Notes: a model not told the origin generated them from the letters alone. A stretch of DNA of 64,000 nucleotides from Deltaproteobacteria bacterium (GCA_029555025.1 JAKPTZ010000051.1:62001-126000), one strand, 5' to 3'; positions 9,326-18,551 are shown, counted from the stretch's first letter. Translations and numbers: made by a program.

Positions 9326-12269
9326 CCCTGCCGCCGCCAAAAAGATCCTGCTGCAATGCCCTGTGCCTGACAACCGACTCGGCCCGAACCTGAACCACCA
9401 AATCACCCAGGCCGTCCAGGAAGCGGCTTCGAACCGGAAGCCCCTGACGCCCGGCCGAGGACCACGAAAGAAAAAGGTTCCTTCGTGCCCGTGTCATCGC
9501 CACAAAAAGAAGCCTGCGCTCCTCATCTTCATCGAAATCGCCGCCTGTTGCCAGTGGAACCATGCCGTGATTCAAGCCGACCACGAAAACATTATCGAAT
9601 TCCAGCCCCTTCGACGCGTGCATGGTCAGAAGGTGAATCCTTTCCGGATCAAGACCGAACGCATCAACCTGGCAAAGAGTCACAAGCCGATCGAAAGCCG
9701 GGCCGCATTCGGTCGCCCCGGCCAGGTCGAGAAGAATCCTGACCTGGCGGGCCGGCGGCTCGATGCCCGATCCGGCCAGCGCGCGGGAAACCACGGAATC
9801 CAGGCGGTTCATCGGATCGGCCTCCCGGATTGCCCGCATGGCGACACGAACCCAGTCCATGTGCCACAGGGGCGCATCGGACGCGGTCTCATAAGGCAGG
9901 CCGGCGGCGTCCAGGGCCTTTGCGACGGGCAGCAGGGCGTTGTGCGTGCGCCCGAGGATCGCGATGTCCCCAAGGCCGGTCAACACACCGCTGGCCGCCG
10001 AATCAAGCATGTCGGTTCCGCCAAGCATCGTGGTGATCCTGCCTGCAATCCAGCCGGCCTCGTCCCGCGTATGTCGGGCGGAGCACAGAATGACCGGCCG
10101 ACCGCCCTGATGCACCGAACGGATCGCGGCCGCCGACCCCGATGCGGATCGTCCGAGAACCGCAGTGGCCGCCGACGCGACTTCCGGGGTAAGCCTGTGC
10201 GTAAGACATATGACATGTTTGAAACAACCGGGCCAGTCGGCCTGGAATCTGTCAAATACCTGTGGAACGGCACCGCGAAAGCCGTAAATCGACTGATCCG
10301 GGTCGCCGACACAAAAGACGGTGGCACCGCCAGCGGCCATCAGGCGCAACATCTCATACTGGTCGTCCGAAATGTCCTGGAATTCGTCAACAAGGATGTG
10401 CGCGAAGCACGATGCCAGAGACGGGTCAAGCCGCATTTCCCGAATGAATGCCGGGACAAGGCCGTCCAGTGTCAGGTGGCCGACGGGAAGTTCGGCGTCG
10501 GGTGACACGTCCACGACCACCTGGGGAAGCTCTTGCCCCCTTTCCCGCGCGGCCCTCTTCAACATCGAAAGCGCCAGCGCGTGAAATGTCGTCACGACCG
10601 GCCCGATGCCCACCACGGCCGTAATTCGCTCGGCGGCCTCGCCTGCGGCCCGGTTCGTGAAAGTCACGACCAGGATTGAGGCGGGGGCAACTCCGGACTC
10701 CACCAGGGCGGCAACCCTTGCCACCATTGTCCTGGTCTTTCCGGTTCCCGGGCCCGCGACCACAATGGCATTGCAGCCCAGACAATTCGCCGCGGCGGCC
10801 TGTTCGGGAGTAAGACCGGATGATGACGGCACCACGTCGTCTGCGCGGGGGCAGTCAAAAAGATCCTCCGGGACGGCGGCGATGCCCGCCCTGGCAACGC
10901 CTTCCCGACGGCACCTGGTCGGGGCCCGGGTTCCGAACATCTGGCCCTGCCCCTTGATCATTTCGACTTCACCGGGCCCGAAAATTCCAATCCTTCCGTA
11001 TTCGCCGTCAAACCCCGGTTCGCGAACCACACGTCCTTCCCGGATTCGCCTGACGGCCTCGGCCAGTGCGTACTCACGGTCGGCATCGAGCTGCCCCGGA
11101 TCAATCCACCCCAGTATGTCCAGTTCCGAACCGAAGCGCGCCACAAGACTGTCGATCGCGGACTGAACCCGGCCGGATCCCTCACCGCATCCAAGGATGC
11201 CGGAAAGAACCTCGCCAAGAGGCACCAGGCCAATCTGGCCGGGAAAACCGGCGGGAACTTCAGTCCTGTCGGCAAGTTGCGCCACTCTTCCAAGAACGCC
11301 GGGGGTCAACCTGCCGCCACACACCGGACATATGCCGCCAAGACGCATGGATTCCGACGGTTCGCACGAAAATCCACACTTGCGATGACCGTCCAGGTGA
11401 TATTTGCCTTCCTCGGGAAAGAATTCGACCGTTCCCTCCAGGCGGGTCGGCCCGGGAAGCCCTTTCAGCGCCGAAACAAGACCGTCCCAGGATCGCTGGC
11501 CGGAAAAAATCGTGGCCTCGCGACCAAGTTTGGATACTGAATGCGCGTCCGATGACGATGTCAGCGAAAACCTGTCCAGCGCCGACCAGAGACGATTCAT
11601 TCCCACGTCGGAAGACAGCCCGGTTTCGACCGCGAAGATATAAGGCGTCAGATCTTCAAAGCATTCCTCGATCGTGTCGAAGCCGGACATGGCGCCGAAT
11701 ACCGAAAAATGAGGCGTCCAGATATGGGCCGGAATCAGGAACGCGCCCGGATTGATGTCCATGGCCAGTTGCAGGATCCGCATCGGATCAAGGCCAAGTA
11801 TTGGACGGCCATCCGAAGTGATGTTTCCAAGTCGGCCAAGCGCGATCGAAAACCTTGAAGCCGATTCGAGCGACGGCATGAAGACCAGCGAGTGAACCTT
11901 CCTGGTTCGACCGTTCTTCTTGTAGATCGATGAAATCTCGCCTGAAATGATGAATTTCACCGGGCGGCGGGCCTGTTCCGGAACCAGGCCGGAAACTTGG
12001 CCGGCAATCGACGGCGCCGCTTCCAGCAGGCCGCCACCGTCCTCGACCAGGCTGTTTCGAATTTCGCCGAACCACTCGGGATGGGTGAAATCCCCGGTCG
12101 CCACCAGATCGATACCCTTCATCTGGCACGCCCTGAGGATGGCCGGAATGGTCAGATCACGACTGGTCGCACGGGAAAACCTGGAATGAATGTGAAGATC
12201 GGCAAGGAAGCGATCTGAACCACAGTACATGGCAACAACCCGCGCGTCGGTGATGACAGGTTCGACCAT
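9318..12269 (-). CDS. EndoQ-like PHP endonuclease fused to UvrD-type helicase
   Basis: About 983 residues. The N-terminal part is a PHP metallo-phosphoesterase: DLHIHSRFSRA near residue 24, then GDFTHPEWF, VHSLVFMP, IPAHIWTP and SSDAHS, followed by a zinc-ribbon (CGFSC, then CPVCGG). This order matches Endonuclease Q (TIGR00375/COG1379), which in Thermococcales nicks 5' of hypoxanthine, uracil and abasic sites. From about residue 485 it is a complete superfamily 1A helicase: GPGTGKT, VTFTNRAAGE, DEFQD, GDPDQSIYGFRG, TMHASKGLEFD, VAMTRARRN. The probable role is incision at deaminated bases coupled to strand unwinding in repair. The start is uncertain: ATG 12269, 12230 and GTG/ATG near 12350 are all in frame and none has a clear ribosome site. 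Confidence 0.85.
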   Translation of the reverse strand: MVEPVITDARVVAMYCGSDRFLADLHIHSRFSRATSRDLTIPAILRACQMKGIDLVATGDFTHPEWFGEIRNSLVEDGGGLLEAAPSIAGQVSGLVPEQARRPVKFIISGEISSIYKKNGRTRKVHSLVFMPSLESASRFSIALGRLGNITSDGRPILGLDPMRILQLAMDINPGAFLIPAHIWTPHFSVFGAMSGFDTIEECFEDLTPYIFAVETGLSSDVGMNRLWSALDRFSLTSSSDAHSVSKLGREATIFSGQRSWDGLVSALKGLPGPTRLEGTVEFFPEEGKYHLDGHRKCGFSCEPSESMRLGGICPVCGGRLTPGVLGRVAQLADRTEVPAGFPGQIGLVPLGEVLSGILGCGEGSGRVQSAIDSLVARFGSELDILGWIDPGQLDADREYALAEAVRRIREGRVVREPGFDGEYGRIGIFGPGEVEMIKGQGQMFGTRAPTRCRREGVARAGIAAVPEDLFDCPRADDVVPSSSGLTPEQAAAANCLGCNAIVVAGPGTGKTRTMVARVAALVESGVAPASILVVTFTNRAAGEAAERITAVVGIGPVVTTFHALALSMLKRAARERGQELPQVVVDVSPDAELPVGHLTLDGLVPAFIREMRLDPSLASCFAHILVDEFQDISDDQYEMLRLMAAGGATVFCVGDPDQSIYGFRGAVPQVFDRFQADWPGCFKHVICLTHRLTPEVASAATAVLGRSASGSAAAIRSVHQGGRPVILCSARHTRDEAGWIAGRITTMLGGTDMLDSAASGVLTGLGDIAILGRTHNALLPVAKALDAAGLPYETASDAPLWHMDWVRVAMRAIREADPMNRLDSVVSRALAGSGIEPPARQVRILLDLAGATECGPAFDRLVTLCQVDAFGLDPERIHLLTMHASKGLEFDNVFVVGLNHGMVPLATGGDFDEDEERRLLFVAMTRARRNLFLSWSSAGRQGLPVRSRFLDGLGDLVVQVRAESVVRHRALQQDLFGGGRDA

Positions 12270-12306
12270 GGTGTCCGGTCGGGCATGCCTCGCCCGGACG
12301 TCAGGC

Positions 12307-13695
12307 TCAGGCCTGTCGGCGGCGCCATGCAAGGCACAGGGCACATCCAAGGATCAGCAGCGCAAGGCCGGCCGGCCCGGTTCCGGGACCGTTGCCGGTC
12401 GAACAGCCGGAATCCTTTTTCGGTGGAGTCCAGCCCTTCAGGTCGATGCCTTCCTCGACATCCTCGATCTGGCCGCCCTGGTCATCACCGGCGAATGCGT
12501 CGCGATCGGCACCGTCGGACACGATTGCGATGTCGCTGTCTTCTTCGACGACAACGGGCGGTTCGTCGGTGAACCTCAGGACGGTCGCCTCCTCGCCGGC
12601 GGCAAGGCAGTAATACGGAGTCACACAACGAATGACCTGCATGGTCATCTGATGCTCGGTCGGATCCGGCAGGACGGGAACCGGCGTCACGCCGTCCGAA
12701 ATCCTGAAGATAACGCCGAAGCTGTCTTCCTCGCCGTTGGGAATTCCGGCGACGACAAAAAGATTGTCCTCATCAAATACGGCGATATCGTTGACCCACT
12801 GGATGGGAGCCAGTTCACCAACCTGCGGAAATACGATTGGCGTCCAGTTCCGGCCGCCGTCCGTGGTGCGGGACAGGCCGTAATTCGTTCCATCGTCGGT
12901 GATCATGTACCCGACGTTTTCATTCACGAAATGAAGCTTGCGGGCATAGACGGTCTGATCTTGGAAAAGGATCTCCCACGTCATGTCTTTGGGATCGGCA
13001 ACCTGCAGATCCGACGTCTTCATCAGCGCACCGACAGGATTGACCGTGCGGGTCTTCTTGTCTTCGCTTTCCGTCATGGACTGGTTCATCAGGAAGCCGA
13101 CGTTGTCGTTCAGGATGAAGCCGCCCTGGATTGACATGAATTTCACGTCGCCGATGGTCGGGACGAACCAGGATTTTGCATCGCCGCCCCCGTTCTTTGA
13201 AATCAGGACGATTGTGTCCGTTCCATAAAACCACACAAGTTTCGTTCCGAAGGCATTGAAATTGGAGGGCGCAGACGGTCGCTTGAAGAAGGGATCCGTA
13301 AATGTCGTCCACTTGTTGCCGCCGTCCTTGGAAAGCATCAAGGGGGTCTTCATGGCCATCGTCTGCGTGTTGATGTCGGTCGCAAGCATCAGGCAGTTGT
13401 CGGGGGCCGTGCACTGCATGTTCATTGGAACAAGCATATCGCCCGATGCGGGCGGCATGAATTCGCCCCACGTCCCGTTCGGATTCATCTTGAATCCGGT
13501 GAACTTGTCGTTCTGTGGATCGGCCGGATCCGGGATGCTTCCGAATCCAAAGGCATGGGTTTCATCCGGAACCTCCAGCATGAATATGAAACCACCCTGA
13601 ATCTGGTTGGTGATTTCCCACGTGCCGGCAAAGGCCGAGGACGAAAACATGATTGCCAGAGCGACAACAACCGTTGACTGGATCGCAATCCTCAT
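12307..13695 (-). CDS. exported beta-propeller (YCF48/BNR-like) with MYXO-CTERM-like anchor
   Basis: 462 residues. ATG 13695 follows CCGGAGG and opens a signal peptide (MRIAIQSTVVVALAIMFSSS). The body has repeated blades with WT-G motifs typical of YCF48/BNR propellers, such as LSKDGGNKWTTF and SRTTDGGRNWTPIVF. An acidic linker precedes the tail DSGCSTGNGPGTGPAG, then a hydrophobic helix and RRRQA. Cys, one helix and an Arg cluster at the very end fit the MYXO-CTERM sorting signal (TIGR03901), which directs surface anchoring in Myxococcota. The ligand of the propeller is unknown. Confidence 0.8.
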   Translation of the reverse strand: MRIAIQSTVVVALAIMFSSSAFAGTWEITNQIQGGFIFMLEVPDETHAFGFGSIPDPADPQNDKFTGFKMNPNGTWGEFMPPASGDMLVPMNMQCTAPDNCLMLATDINTQTMAMKTPLMLSKDGGNKWTTFTDPFFKRPSAPSNFNAFGTKLVWFYGTDTIVLISKNGGGDAKSWFVPTIGDVKFMSIQGGFILNDNVGFLMNQSMTESEDKKTRTVNPVGALMKTSDLQVADPKDMTWEILFQDQTVYARKLHFVNENVGYMITDDGTNYGLSRTTDGGRNWTPIVFPQVGELAPIQWVNDIAVFDEDNLFVVAGIPNGEEDSFGVIFRISDGVTPVPVLPDPTEHQMTMQVIRCVTPYYCLAAGEEATVLRFTDEPPVVVEEDSDIAIVSDGADRDAFAGDDQGGQIEDVEEGIDLKGWTPPKKDSGCSTGNGPGTGPAGLALLILGCALCLAWRRRQA

Positions 13696-13814
13696 TGTGG
13701 AACCTCCGGGATGAAACAGAGTACGACGCGTTATTTGACACGATTTCTTCAACTTTTGCCAGACGTATCAAGCGATCCGACGGCGCTGAGGCAACGGCAT
13801 GACAGGTACGCGGC

Positions 13815-13834
13815 GGGCGGATTTTCATTCGCCC
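13815..13834 (-). repeat. second REP-like palindromic element
   Basis: GGGCGGATTTTCATTCGCCC differs by one base from the hairpin core at 5994-6013. It is framed by GTAC on both sides (13807-13810 and 13835-13838), which extends the stem across a bulge. Confidence 0.6.
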
Positions 13835-13867
13835 GTACGGATCGCGGGGCGGATCGGGCCGGACCAT

Positions 13868-13901
13868 AAGTGTCCGGTGAGGCCTCTCGAACCGGACACT
13901 T
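13868..13901. repeat. 11-bp perfect inverted repeat
   Basis: AAGTGTCCGGT (13868-13878) and ACCGGACACTT (13891-13901) pair perfectly around a 12-base loop. There is no T-run on either side, so it is not a standard terminator. It may be a protein-binding site or another dispersed palindrome. Confidence 0.6.
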
Positions 13902-13990
13902 CATGGCCGGCCACAGGCACGACTGCGTCATTCATCGAGCGTGGAATTCCGAATCGTGGGGCGTGCGGCGTGGGGCATACGGCAGACAAA

Positions 13991-14764
13991 TTACTTCGAG
14001 GCTTCCTCGCCGAACCCAAGGATTTCATCGATATTGGGCTGCAGGACGATCTCGATGCGACGGTTCAGTGCCCGGCCTTCCGGAGTTTCGTTGTCGCCGG
14101 TCGGCTTCGTTTCCCCGTAACCGGCGACCGACAGCCTGCCGGCGGGCATGCCGGATTCGACCATGTAAAGAACGACTTCCATCGCGCGATTCACCGACAG
14201 GCGCCAGTTCTTCTCATCGCTTCCGACGCTGTCAGTATGACCGGCAACCTGGAATTCCCGGCCCTCGATGCCGCTGAGCAGCCCGACGAGTTGCGCCAGC
14301 GCCTGACGACCGACTTCCTTGATCTTGTACTCACCGGAATCGAACAGGAACTGCTCACCGATCTCGACAATCATTCGCCCCTTGTCGGTACGCACGCTGA
14401 GTTTGCCTGAAACAACCATTGAATCCAGAAGGTTCCGCAATTGGGCCAGTTTCGCCTTGCGTTCCTCGGCCTGGCGCCGAAGCCGTTCGATTTCCTTCAA
14501 CTGATTGGTGACTTCTTCCGACAGCGCGCCTTCCTTCTGGGCAAGCACGTTCTTTTCCTGGGCCAGAAGCGATTTTTCCTGGCGCAGGCGCTCCAGATCC
14601 TCGTTCAGACGGCCACGCTGGGTGACCAGATCGCCCTTCTGCCTCTCGAGCGTCGAAATCTGTTCCTTCAAGGCATTGGTGTCACGAAGATAGTCTTCCT
14701 GCTTGATGCCACATCCACCGACAAGCACCGCGCCGGCGACAAGAACGATAGTCAGCTTCTTCAT
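13991..14764 (-). CDS. OmpA-family peptidoglycan-binding lipoprotein with coiled coil
   Basis: 257 residues. ATG 14764 overlaps the UbiB-like stop by 4 bases (ATGA). The lipobox LVGGC ends the signal peptide (MKKLTIVLVAGAVLVGGC). Residues about 28-100 are a Glu/Gln/Lys/Leu heptad coiled coil, and the C-terminal 140 residues are an OmpA domain with the peptidoglycan-binding signature VAGHTDSVGSDEKN and later GYGETKPTGDN, GRALNRRIEI. It probably ties the outer membrane to the cell wall. It closes a four-gene operon whose other members are enzymes, so a shared role is not obvious. Confidence 0.9.
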   Translation of the reverse strand: MKKLTIVLVAGAVLVGGCGIKQEDYLRDTNALKEQISTLERQKGDLVTQRGRLNEDLERLRQEKSLLAQEKNVLAQKEGALSEEVTNQLKEIERLRRQAEERKAKLAQLRNLLDSMVVSGKLSVRTDKGRMIVEIGEQFLFDSGEYKIKEVGRQALAQLVGLLSGIEGREFQVAGHTDSVGSDEKNWRLSVNRAMEVVLYMVESGMPAGRLSVAGYGETKPTGDNETPEGRALNRRIEIVLQPNIDEILGFGEEASK

Positions 14765-16410
14765 CTGCGACCTCCCCTGAAAGAAAACATGGACCAAAGG
14801 AAACCGATGAACGCCATGCCCGAAAGGACGGCGGACAATACACCAAACGCATTACGGGTAGAATCCCCGGAACCGATCATCCACGCGGAGCCGAAAAAGA
14901 ACGCGCAGAACATGAATGCGAAGATGGCCCGGTTGACAAGGATACCCCGATGTCGGAAGGCATCCCGATCGCCCGCGTTCCTGACGATGATCTGGTGTTC
15001 GCCGCGCCTGATCCTGCCCAGGATTCGTCGTATATCGTAGGGGGCTTCCTTCAGCAGGCCGAGCGCTTCCATGCCGACCCGGGCAAGCGACCTTGCCTGC
15101 TTGTCCGCGTCCAGCATGCGATCGACGGAAAGCTTCTGCAGGTATGGCTGAATGAACTCGACCGGTCTGAAGTCCGGACAGACCTCCCAGCCGATGCCCT
15201 CGATGATGGCAATCGCCTTGCCGACCATCAGGAGATCCGCCGGAATACGAACCGAATGGCGCCTTGCCGCCTCAATCACGCCGGCCATGAAAGCGTCCAT
15301 CCGCACGTCGCGCAGGGCGGCCCCGCGCCACTGCCCCATCAGCGAGGAAAGATCGGCGCGCAGAATCCTGACATCGGTGTCGTCGCTTATCACGTCCATA
15401 TCGACAAGAACGTTAATCAGCATATCGACATCGGACGCGGCCACGGCCAGCATGAACGACGTCATTTCATCGATTCGCCGCGAGTCAACAGACGCGACCG
15501 TTCCATAATCGAGCAAGGCGACAACGCCGTCCTTCATCACGAAGAAGTTGCCCGGATGCGGGTCGGCGTGAAAAAACCCAAATTCGAATATGGAGCGAAG
15601 GATAATGCGCATCCCGTTTTCGACAACCGACTTAAGGTCGATTCCGGCGGCCTTGATCGATTCGGTGTCGGTTACTTTGAAACCATCGACGAAATCCATG
15701 ACGATGACACGCGACGTACAGAATTCCGTCACGGGCCGCGGCACGAACAGCGTCGGGTCATCGACGAACTGGTCGGCATACCTGATCTGGTTCGCGACCT
15801 CGACTTGAAAGTCGAGTTCCCGAAGAAGATTCCGGCGAAACTCCTCGACCACCGCCCGCGCGTTCATCCGGGCGAACATCGGGACACGTCTTTCAAGAAG
15901 GGCTGCCAGCCAGCGAAGCATTCGAAGATCGACATCCACCTGTCCGGCGATGCCTGGTCGCTGAACCTTCAACACCACCTTGCGGCCATCCAGCAGCGTG
16001 CCCGCATGAACCTGACCGATCGACGCGGCCGCCAGCGGCACTTCATCCAGGCTGGCGAAGACGTCGCTCAAAGACCGCCCGGTCTGAGACAGGAAGACCT
16101 GCTTGACCTGCTCGAACGGAAACGGCGGCACTTCGTCGTGAAGCTTCTTGAATTCCCTGATGAAATCGGCGGGAAGAAGATCCGGCCTGGTGGCCAGCAT
16201 CTGACCGAGCTTGACGAAGGTCGGACCCAGATCGGTGATCACCATCCTGGCCCGTTCGGCCGCATCCGGCAAATCGGAAGAGCGCCCGCCGCGAATCCTT
16301 CGAATGATGGCGCCACAGAACGGCACAAGGCCAAGACGCGCGGCAAGATCGTCAAAGCCGTATCTGGACAGTATTGACGCAATCTGGCGCAGGCGTCCCG
16401 GAGCGTTCAT
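14761..16410 (-). CDS. ABC1/AarF/UbiB-type atypical kinase
   Basis: 549 residues with the family hallmarks in order: LGQMLATRPDLLP, then PLAAASIGQVHAG (the Ala-rich nucleotide loop that replaces the usual Gly loop), VVLKVQRPG, FFHADPHPGNFFVM (catalytic region) and LLDYGTV (metal-binding). Two or more membrane helices lie near the C-terminus (residues about 490-540). Bacterial UbiB proteins support ubiquinone or other prenyl-lipid synthesis as ATPases. No ubi genes are seen in the window, so the exact substrate pathway is open. It lies between a glycosyltransferase gene and an OmpA lipoprotein gene. Confidence 0.9.
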   Translation of the reverse strand: MNAPGRLRQIASILSRYGFDDLAARLGLVPFCGAIIRRIRGGRSSDLPDAAERARMVITDLGPTFVKLGQMLATRPDLLPADFIREFKKLHDEVPPFPFEQVKQVFLSQTGRSLSDVFASLDEVPLAAASIGQVHAGTLLDGRKVVLKVQRPGIAGQVDVDLRMLRWLAALLERRVPMFARMNARAVVEEFRRNLLRELDFQVEVANQIRYADQFVDDPTLFVPRPVTEFCTSRVIVMDFVDGFKVTDTESIKAAGIDLKSVVENGMRIILRSIFEFGFFHADPHPGNFFVMKDGVVALLDYGTVASVDSRRIDEMTSFMLAVAASDVDMLINVLVDMDVISDDTDVRILRADLSSLMGQWRGAALRDVRMDAFMAGVIEAARRHSVRIPADLLMVGKAIAIIEGIGWEVCPDFRPVEFIQPYLQKLSVDRMLDADKQARSLARVGMEALGLLKEAPYDIRRILGRIRRGEHQIIVRNAGDRDAFRHRGILVNRAIFAFMFCAFFFGSAWMIGSGDSTRNAFGVLSAVLSGMAFIGFLWSMFSFRGGRR

Positions 16411-16465
16411 AAAATCAATCCCGGGGAAACCTCAAGACGCGCGATTTCCCCTCTGACGAACCCGG

Positions 16466-17173
16466 TCAGGATAACACAAGCTCCCGTCGAAGGGCCATCA
16501 TCTCAAGGATCACGCGCAGGATTCGTCGAACTGAAAGCACCTTGCTCCGACCGGCCTGCCTGGCGACGCAACTGATAGTCACCATGCCAGGAGCAACGCC
16601 TGCCCGAAGCATCCGAAGCGGAACCTCGACATTTGCCATGAACGTGCGGCTTCGAATCGGCATTCCTTCAATCAGGCTTCGCCGAAACACCATCGTTCCG
16701 GTAAAGGCACACCTGTTCTTCAGAAGAAGAAGGGCCGTCGTCTGGTATCCCCAGGTTATGAACGCCCTCAACGGGCCGTCGCCCCGCTTTTCATATTCCG
16801 AAAGCACCAGATCATGCGATTCCAGCAGCGGCAGGAACCTGGCAAGAGTTTCCGGATGAACCTGTGCGTCACCGGGAAGCTGAGTCACGAAACGACATGA
16901 TGCGGCCCCGTACCCACTTGCAATTGCGGCGCCCATGCCGCGGTTCGTGCCGTGATGAACGACGCGAACCCTGGCATCCGACAAGGCCAGTTCATCGGCG
17001 ATTCTGCCGGTGTCGTCGGCCGACCCGTCATCGACGATGATCACCTCGCCACTCCCCCCCGGAACATGCCGATCAAGGAAGTTCAACGAGTCCATGGCCT
17101 GGCGCCTGATCGTCGCGCCCTCGTTAAACGCCATGATAACGATGGAAAGATACCCCGGACTTTCGTCAGCCAT
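16466..17173 (-). CDS. family 2 glycosyltransferase
   Basis: 235 residues. ATG 17173 overlaps the preceding stop by 8 bases (ATGGCTGA), so it is probably translationally coupled to the amidohydrolase gene. The GT-A fold starts with SIVIMAFNEGATI, then VIIVDDGSADDT and the donor-binding QLPGDAQVHPET. A longer minus-strand frame exists upstream but would overlap the amidohydrolase by about 80 bases. No membrane helices are evident, unlike DPM1-type enzymes with a C-terminal anchor. Sugar donor and acceptor cannot be told from sequence. Confidence 0.85.
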   Translation of the reverse strand: MADESPGYLSIVIMAFNEGATIRRQAMDSLNFLDRHVPGGSGEVIIVDDGSADDTGRIADELALSDARVRVVHHGTNRGMGAAIASGYGAASCRFVTQLPGDAQVHPETLARFLPLLESHDLVLSEYEKRGDGPLRAFITWGYQTTALLLLKNRCAFTGTMVFRRSLIEGMPIRSRTFMANVEVPLRMLRAGVAPGMVTISCVARQAGRSKVLSVRRILRVILEMMALRRELVLS

Positions 17174-17930
17174 TATCAAATCCAAACAGTTTCCGGGCGT
17201 TGCCGCCAAGAACCATCGAACGGGCCTGTTCATCCAGGCCGATTGCATCGATTACGGCCAGGAACGAGACCGGCGAATTCAGATTGTGATCGGAACCGAA
17301 AAGCACCCGATCGGCCCCGACAATGCCGATTGCCTCCGCAACAATCCAGTATTCCCGGATGCTTTCCGTACCCATGAACACGTTACGAAGCCCGCGCGAC
17401 GCCACCCCGACGGCAGCCGACAGGACAAGCGACGGAGAATCCCCTCCCATGTGGGCCATCACGAATTTGACGTCGGGCCAGGCGTCGGCTGCCTGCAGAA
17501 GCAGCCCGTACCCGGCCATTTCCTGCCAGCGCCCGCAATGCACGATGACCGGAAGCCCGCGCTGACGGGCCGCTGAAATCGCCGGCGACCAGGAATCGTG
17601 ATTCACCGGAACGCGACAGAAAGATGGATGAATCTTGACCGCGCGAAAGTCGTGCGCGTCAAGCAGGCCGCCAATCGCGGAGTCGTCCGGGATCGCCCAG
17701 GCGGCAACTGCGAATCGAACTGGCCCCGCGTAGGACGCGAGAGAACCGATCAGGCCGGCGTTATCACCGGAATCGGTCGGCATTACAAGGGCACCGTCGA
17801 TTCCGGACGAAGCCAGGACGGCCGCGGACTGCTCAAGGCTGGTTGAGTGCCCCCTGAAATCCGGCAGAACCCATCTGCCCACGTGAACGTGCGAATCGAA
17901 AATCCCGCCAGTTGAAACGCTTCCTACCAT
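17166..17930 (-). CDS. amidohydrolase-2 family TIM-barrel metal hydrolase
   Basis: 254 residues with metal-ligand motifs in the usual order: FDSHVHVG near the N-terminus, a Lys in VKIHPSF, VIVHCGRWQ, MAHMGG and LFGSDHN near the end. The family includes decarboxylases and lactonases; the substrate is not predictable. ATG 17930 is preferred over a frame opening at 18137, because a promoter at 17967-17996 would place transcription start inside the longer version and the longer N-terminus lacks homology-like composition. First gene of a four-gene minus operon. Confidence 0.8.
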   Translation of the reverse strand: MVGSVSTGGIFDSHVHVGRWVLPDFRGHSTSLEQSAAVLASSGIDGALVMPTDSGDNAGLIGSLASYAGPVRFAVAAWAIPDDSAIGGLLDAHDFRAVKIHPSFCRVPVNHDSWSPAISAARQRGLPVIVHCGRWQEMAGYGLLLQAADAWPDVKFVMAHMGGDSPSLVLSAAVGVASRGLRNVFMGTESIREYWIVAEAIGIVGADRVLFGSDHNLNSPVSFLAVIDAIGLDEQARSMVLGGNARKLFGFDNG

Positions 17931-17966
17931 TAATAAAACCCCAATAACACCTTGCAGGGCAGCGGT

Positions 17967-17996
17967 ATTGTAAACCGGCCGCGCCGTCCAGGCCAA
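17967..17996 (-). promoter_or_regulatory. candidate sigma70 promoter of the amidohydrolase-GT2-UbiB-OmpA operon
   Basis: On the minus strand TTGGCC (17996-17991) and TACAAT (17972-17967) are 18 bases apart, giving a leader of about 30 bases before ATG 17930. Confidence 0.5.
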
Positions 17997-18003
17997 TCCT
18001 ACC

Positions 18004-18032
18004 TTGACAATGGCAACCCGCGGCCATAGATA
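18004..18032 (+). promoter_or_regulatory. candidate sigma70 promoter of the FmdB-like gene
   Basis: A consensus TTGACA at 18004-18009 is 17 bases before TAGATA at 18027-18032. The transcript would have a leader of about 100 bases before ATG 18136. Confidence 0.5.
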
Positions 18033-18135
18033 TTGCCTGCCCGCCTGGACAGGTTCCCTGTTTGTGACCGACCGGGGGACGCGGGCTGATGTTCGGTGCC
18101 CGGCATTTCGCCTGGTAATAAGAGATGGTGCCTTC

Positions 18136-18387
18136 ATGCCGACTTATGAATACAGATGCCAAAAATGCGGAAATCAGTTTGAAAAGGTTCAGAAGATGTC
18201 GGATGCCCCGGTGGCCGAGTGCCCTGCGTGCGGTGCTGGCGACGCTCAGCGCCTGATATCGCATTCATCCTTTGTTCTTAAGGGATCCGGCTGGTACTGC
18301 AGCGACTATTCCAAAAAGTCTTCCGGAACGACTCCCGAACCGTCGGGCGGCTGCTGCGGATGCGAATCCGGCAAATGCTCCCACTGA
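18136..18387 (+). CDS. FmdB-family zinc-ribbon protein
   Basis: 83 residues. The start MPTYEYRCQKCGNQFEKVQ is the family signature, with zinc-ribbon pairs CQKC (8-11) and CPAC (34-37). The tail is Gly/Cys-rich (GGCCGCESGKCSH), a second possible metal site more developed than in many homologues. The family is often called a putative regulatory protein, but its role is not settled; proposals include transcriptional or ribosome-linked functions. It stands alone, about 160 bases upstream of rplC, with its own promoter. Confidence 0.9.
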   Translation: MPTYEYRCQKCGNQFEKVQKMSDAPVAECPACGAGDAQRLISHSSFVLKGSGWYCSDYSKKSSGTTPEPSGGCCGCESGKCSH

Positions 18388-18447
18388 CGACGCCTGTTCC
18401 CGGGCGGCGCGACAACAGAAAGACTTCATTCCCGTCAAAGTTTGCGA

Positions 18448-18476
18448 TTGACACGAACCTGCCGCCAGATTACTAT
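18448..18476 (+). promoter_or_regulatory. strong sigma70 promoter for rplC-dapF-folE-nrnA
   Basis: Perfect TTGACA (18448-18453), exactly 17 bases, then TACTAT (18471-18476). Predicted start near 18483, giving a leader of about 70 bases before rplC. Confidence 0.75.
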
Positions 18477-18551
18477 ATTGCGCCGTTTGAGTATGGCCTT
18501 GACGGCCTTTACCGCGGTTTGATTACTGATATTGATGATTCGGAGTTGAAT

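Larger units (their letters stand above)
13696..13990. other. intergenic region with two inverted repeats
   Basis: Nearly 300 bases between the OmpA-lipoprotein gene end and the propeller gene start. It holds the second REP-like element and a separate 11-bp inverted repeat, described separately. No credible gene was found; small frames cross the repeats and have no ribosome sites. Confidence 0.6.
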
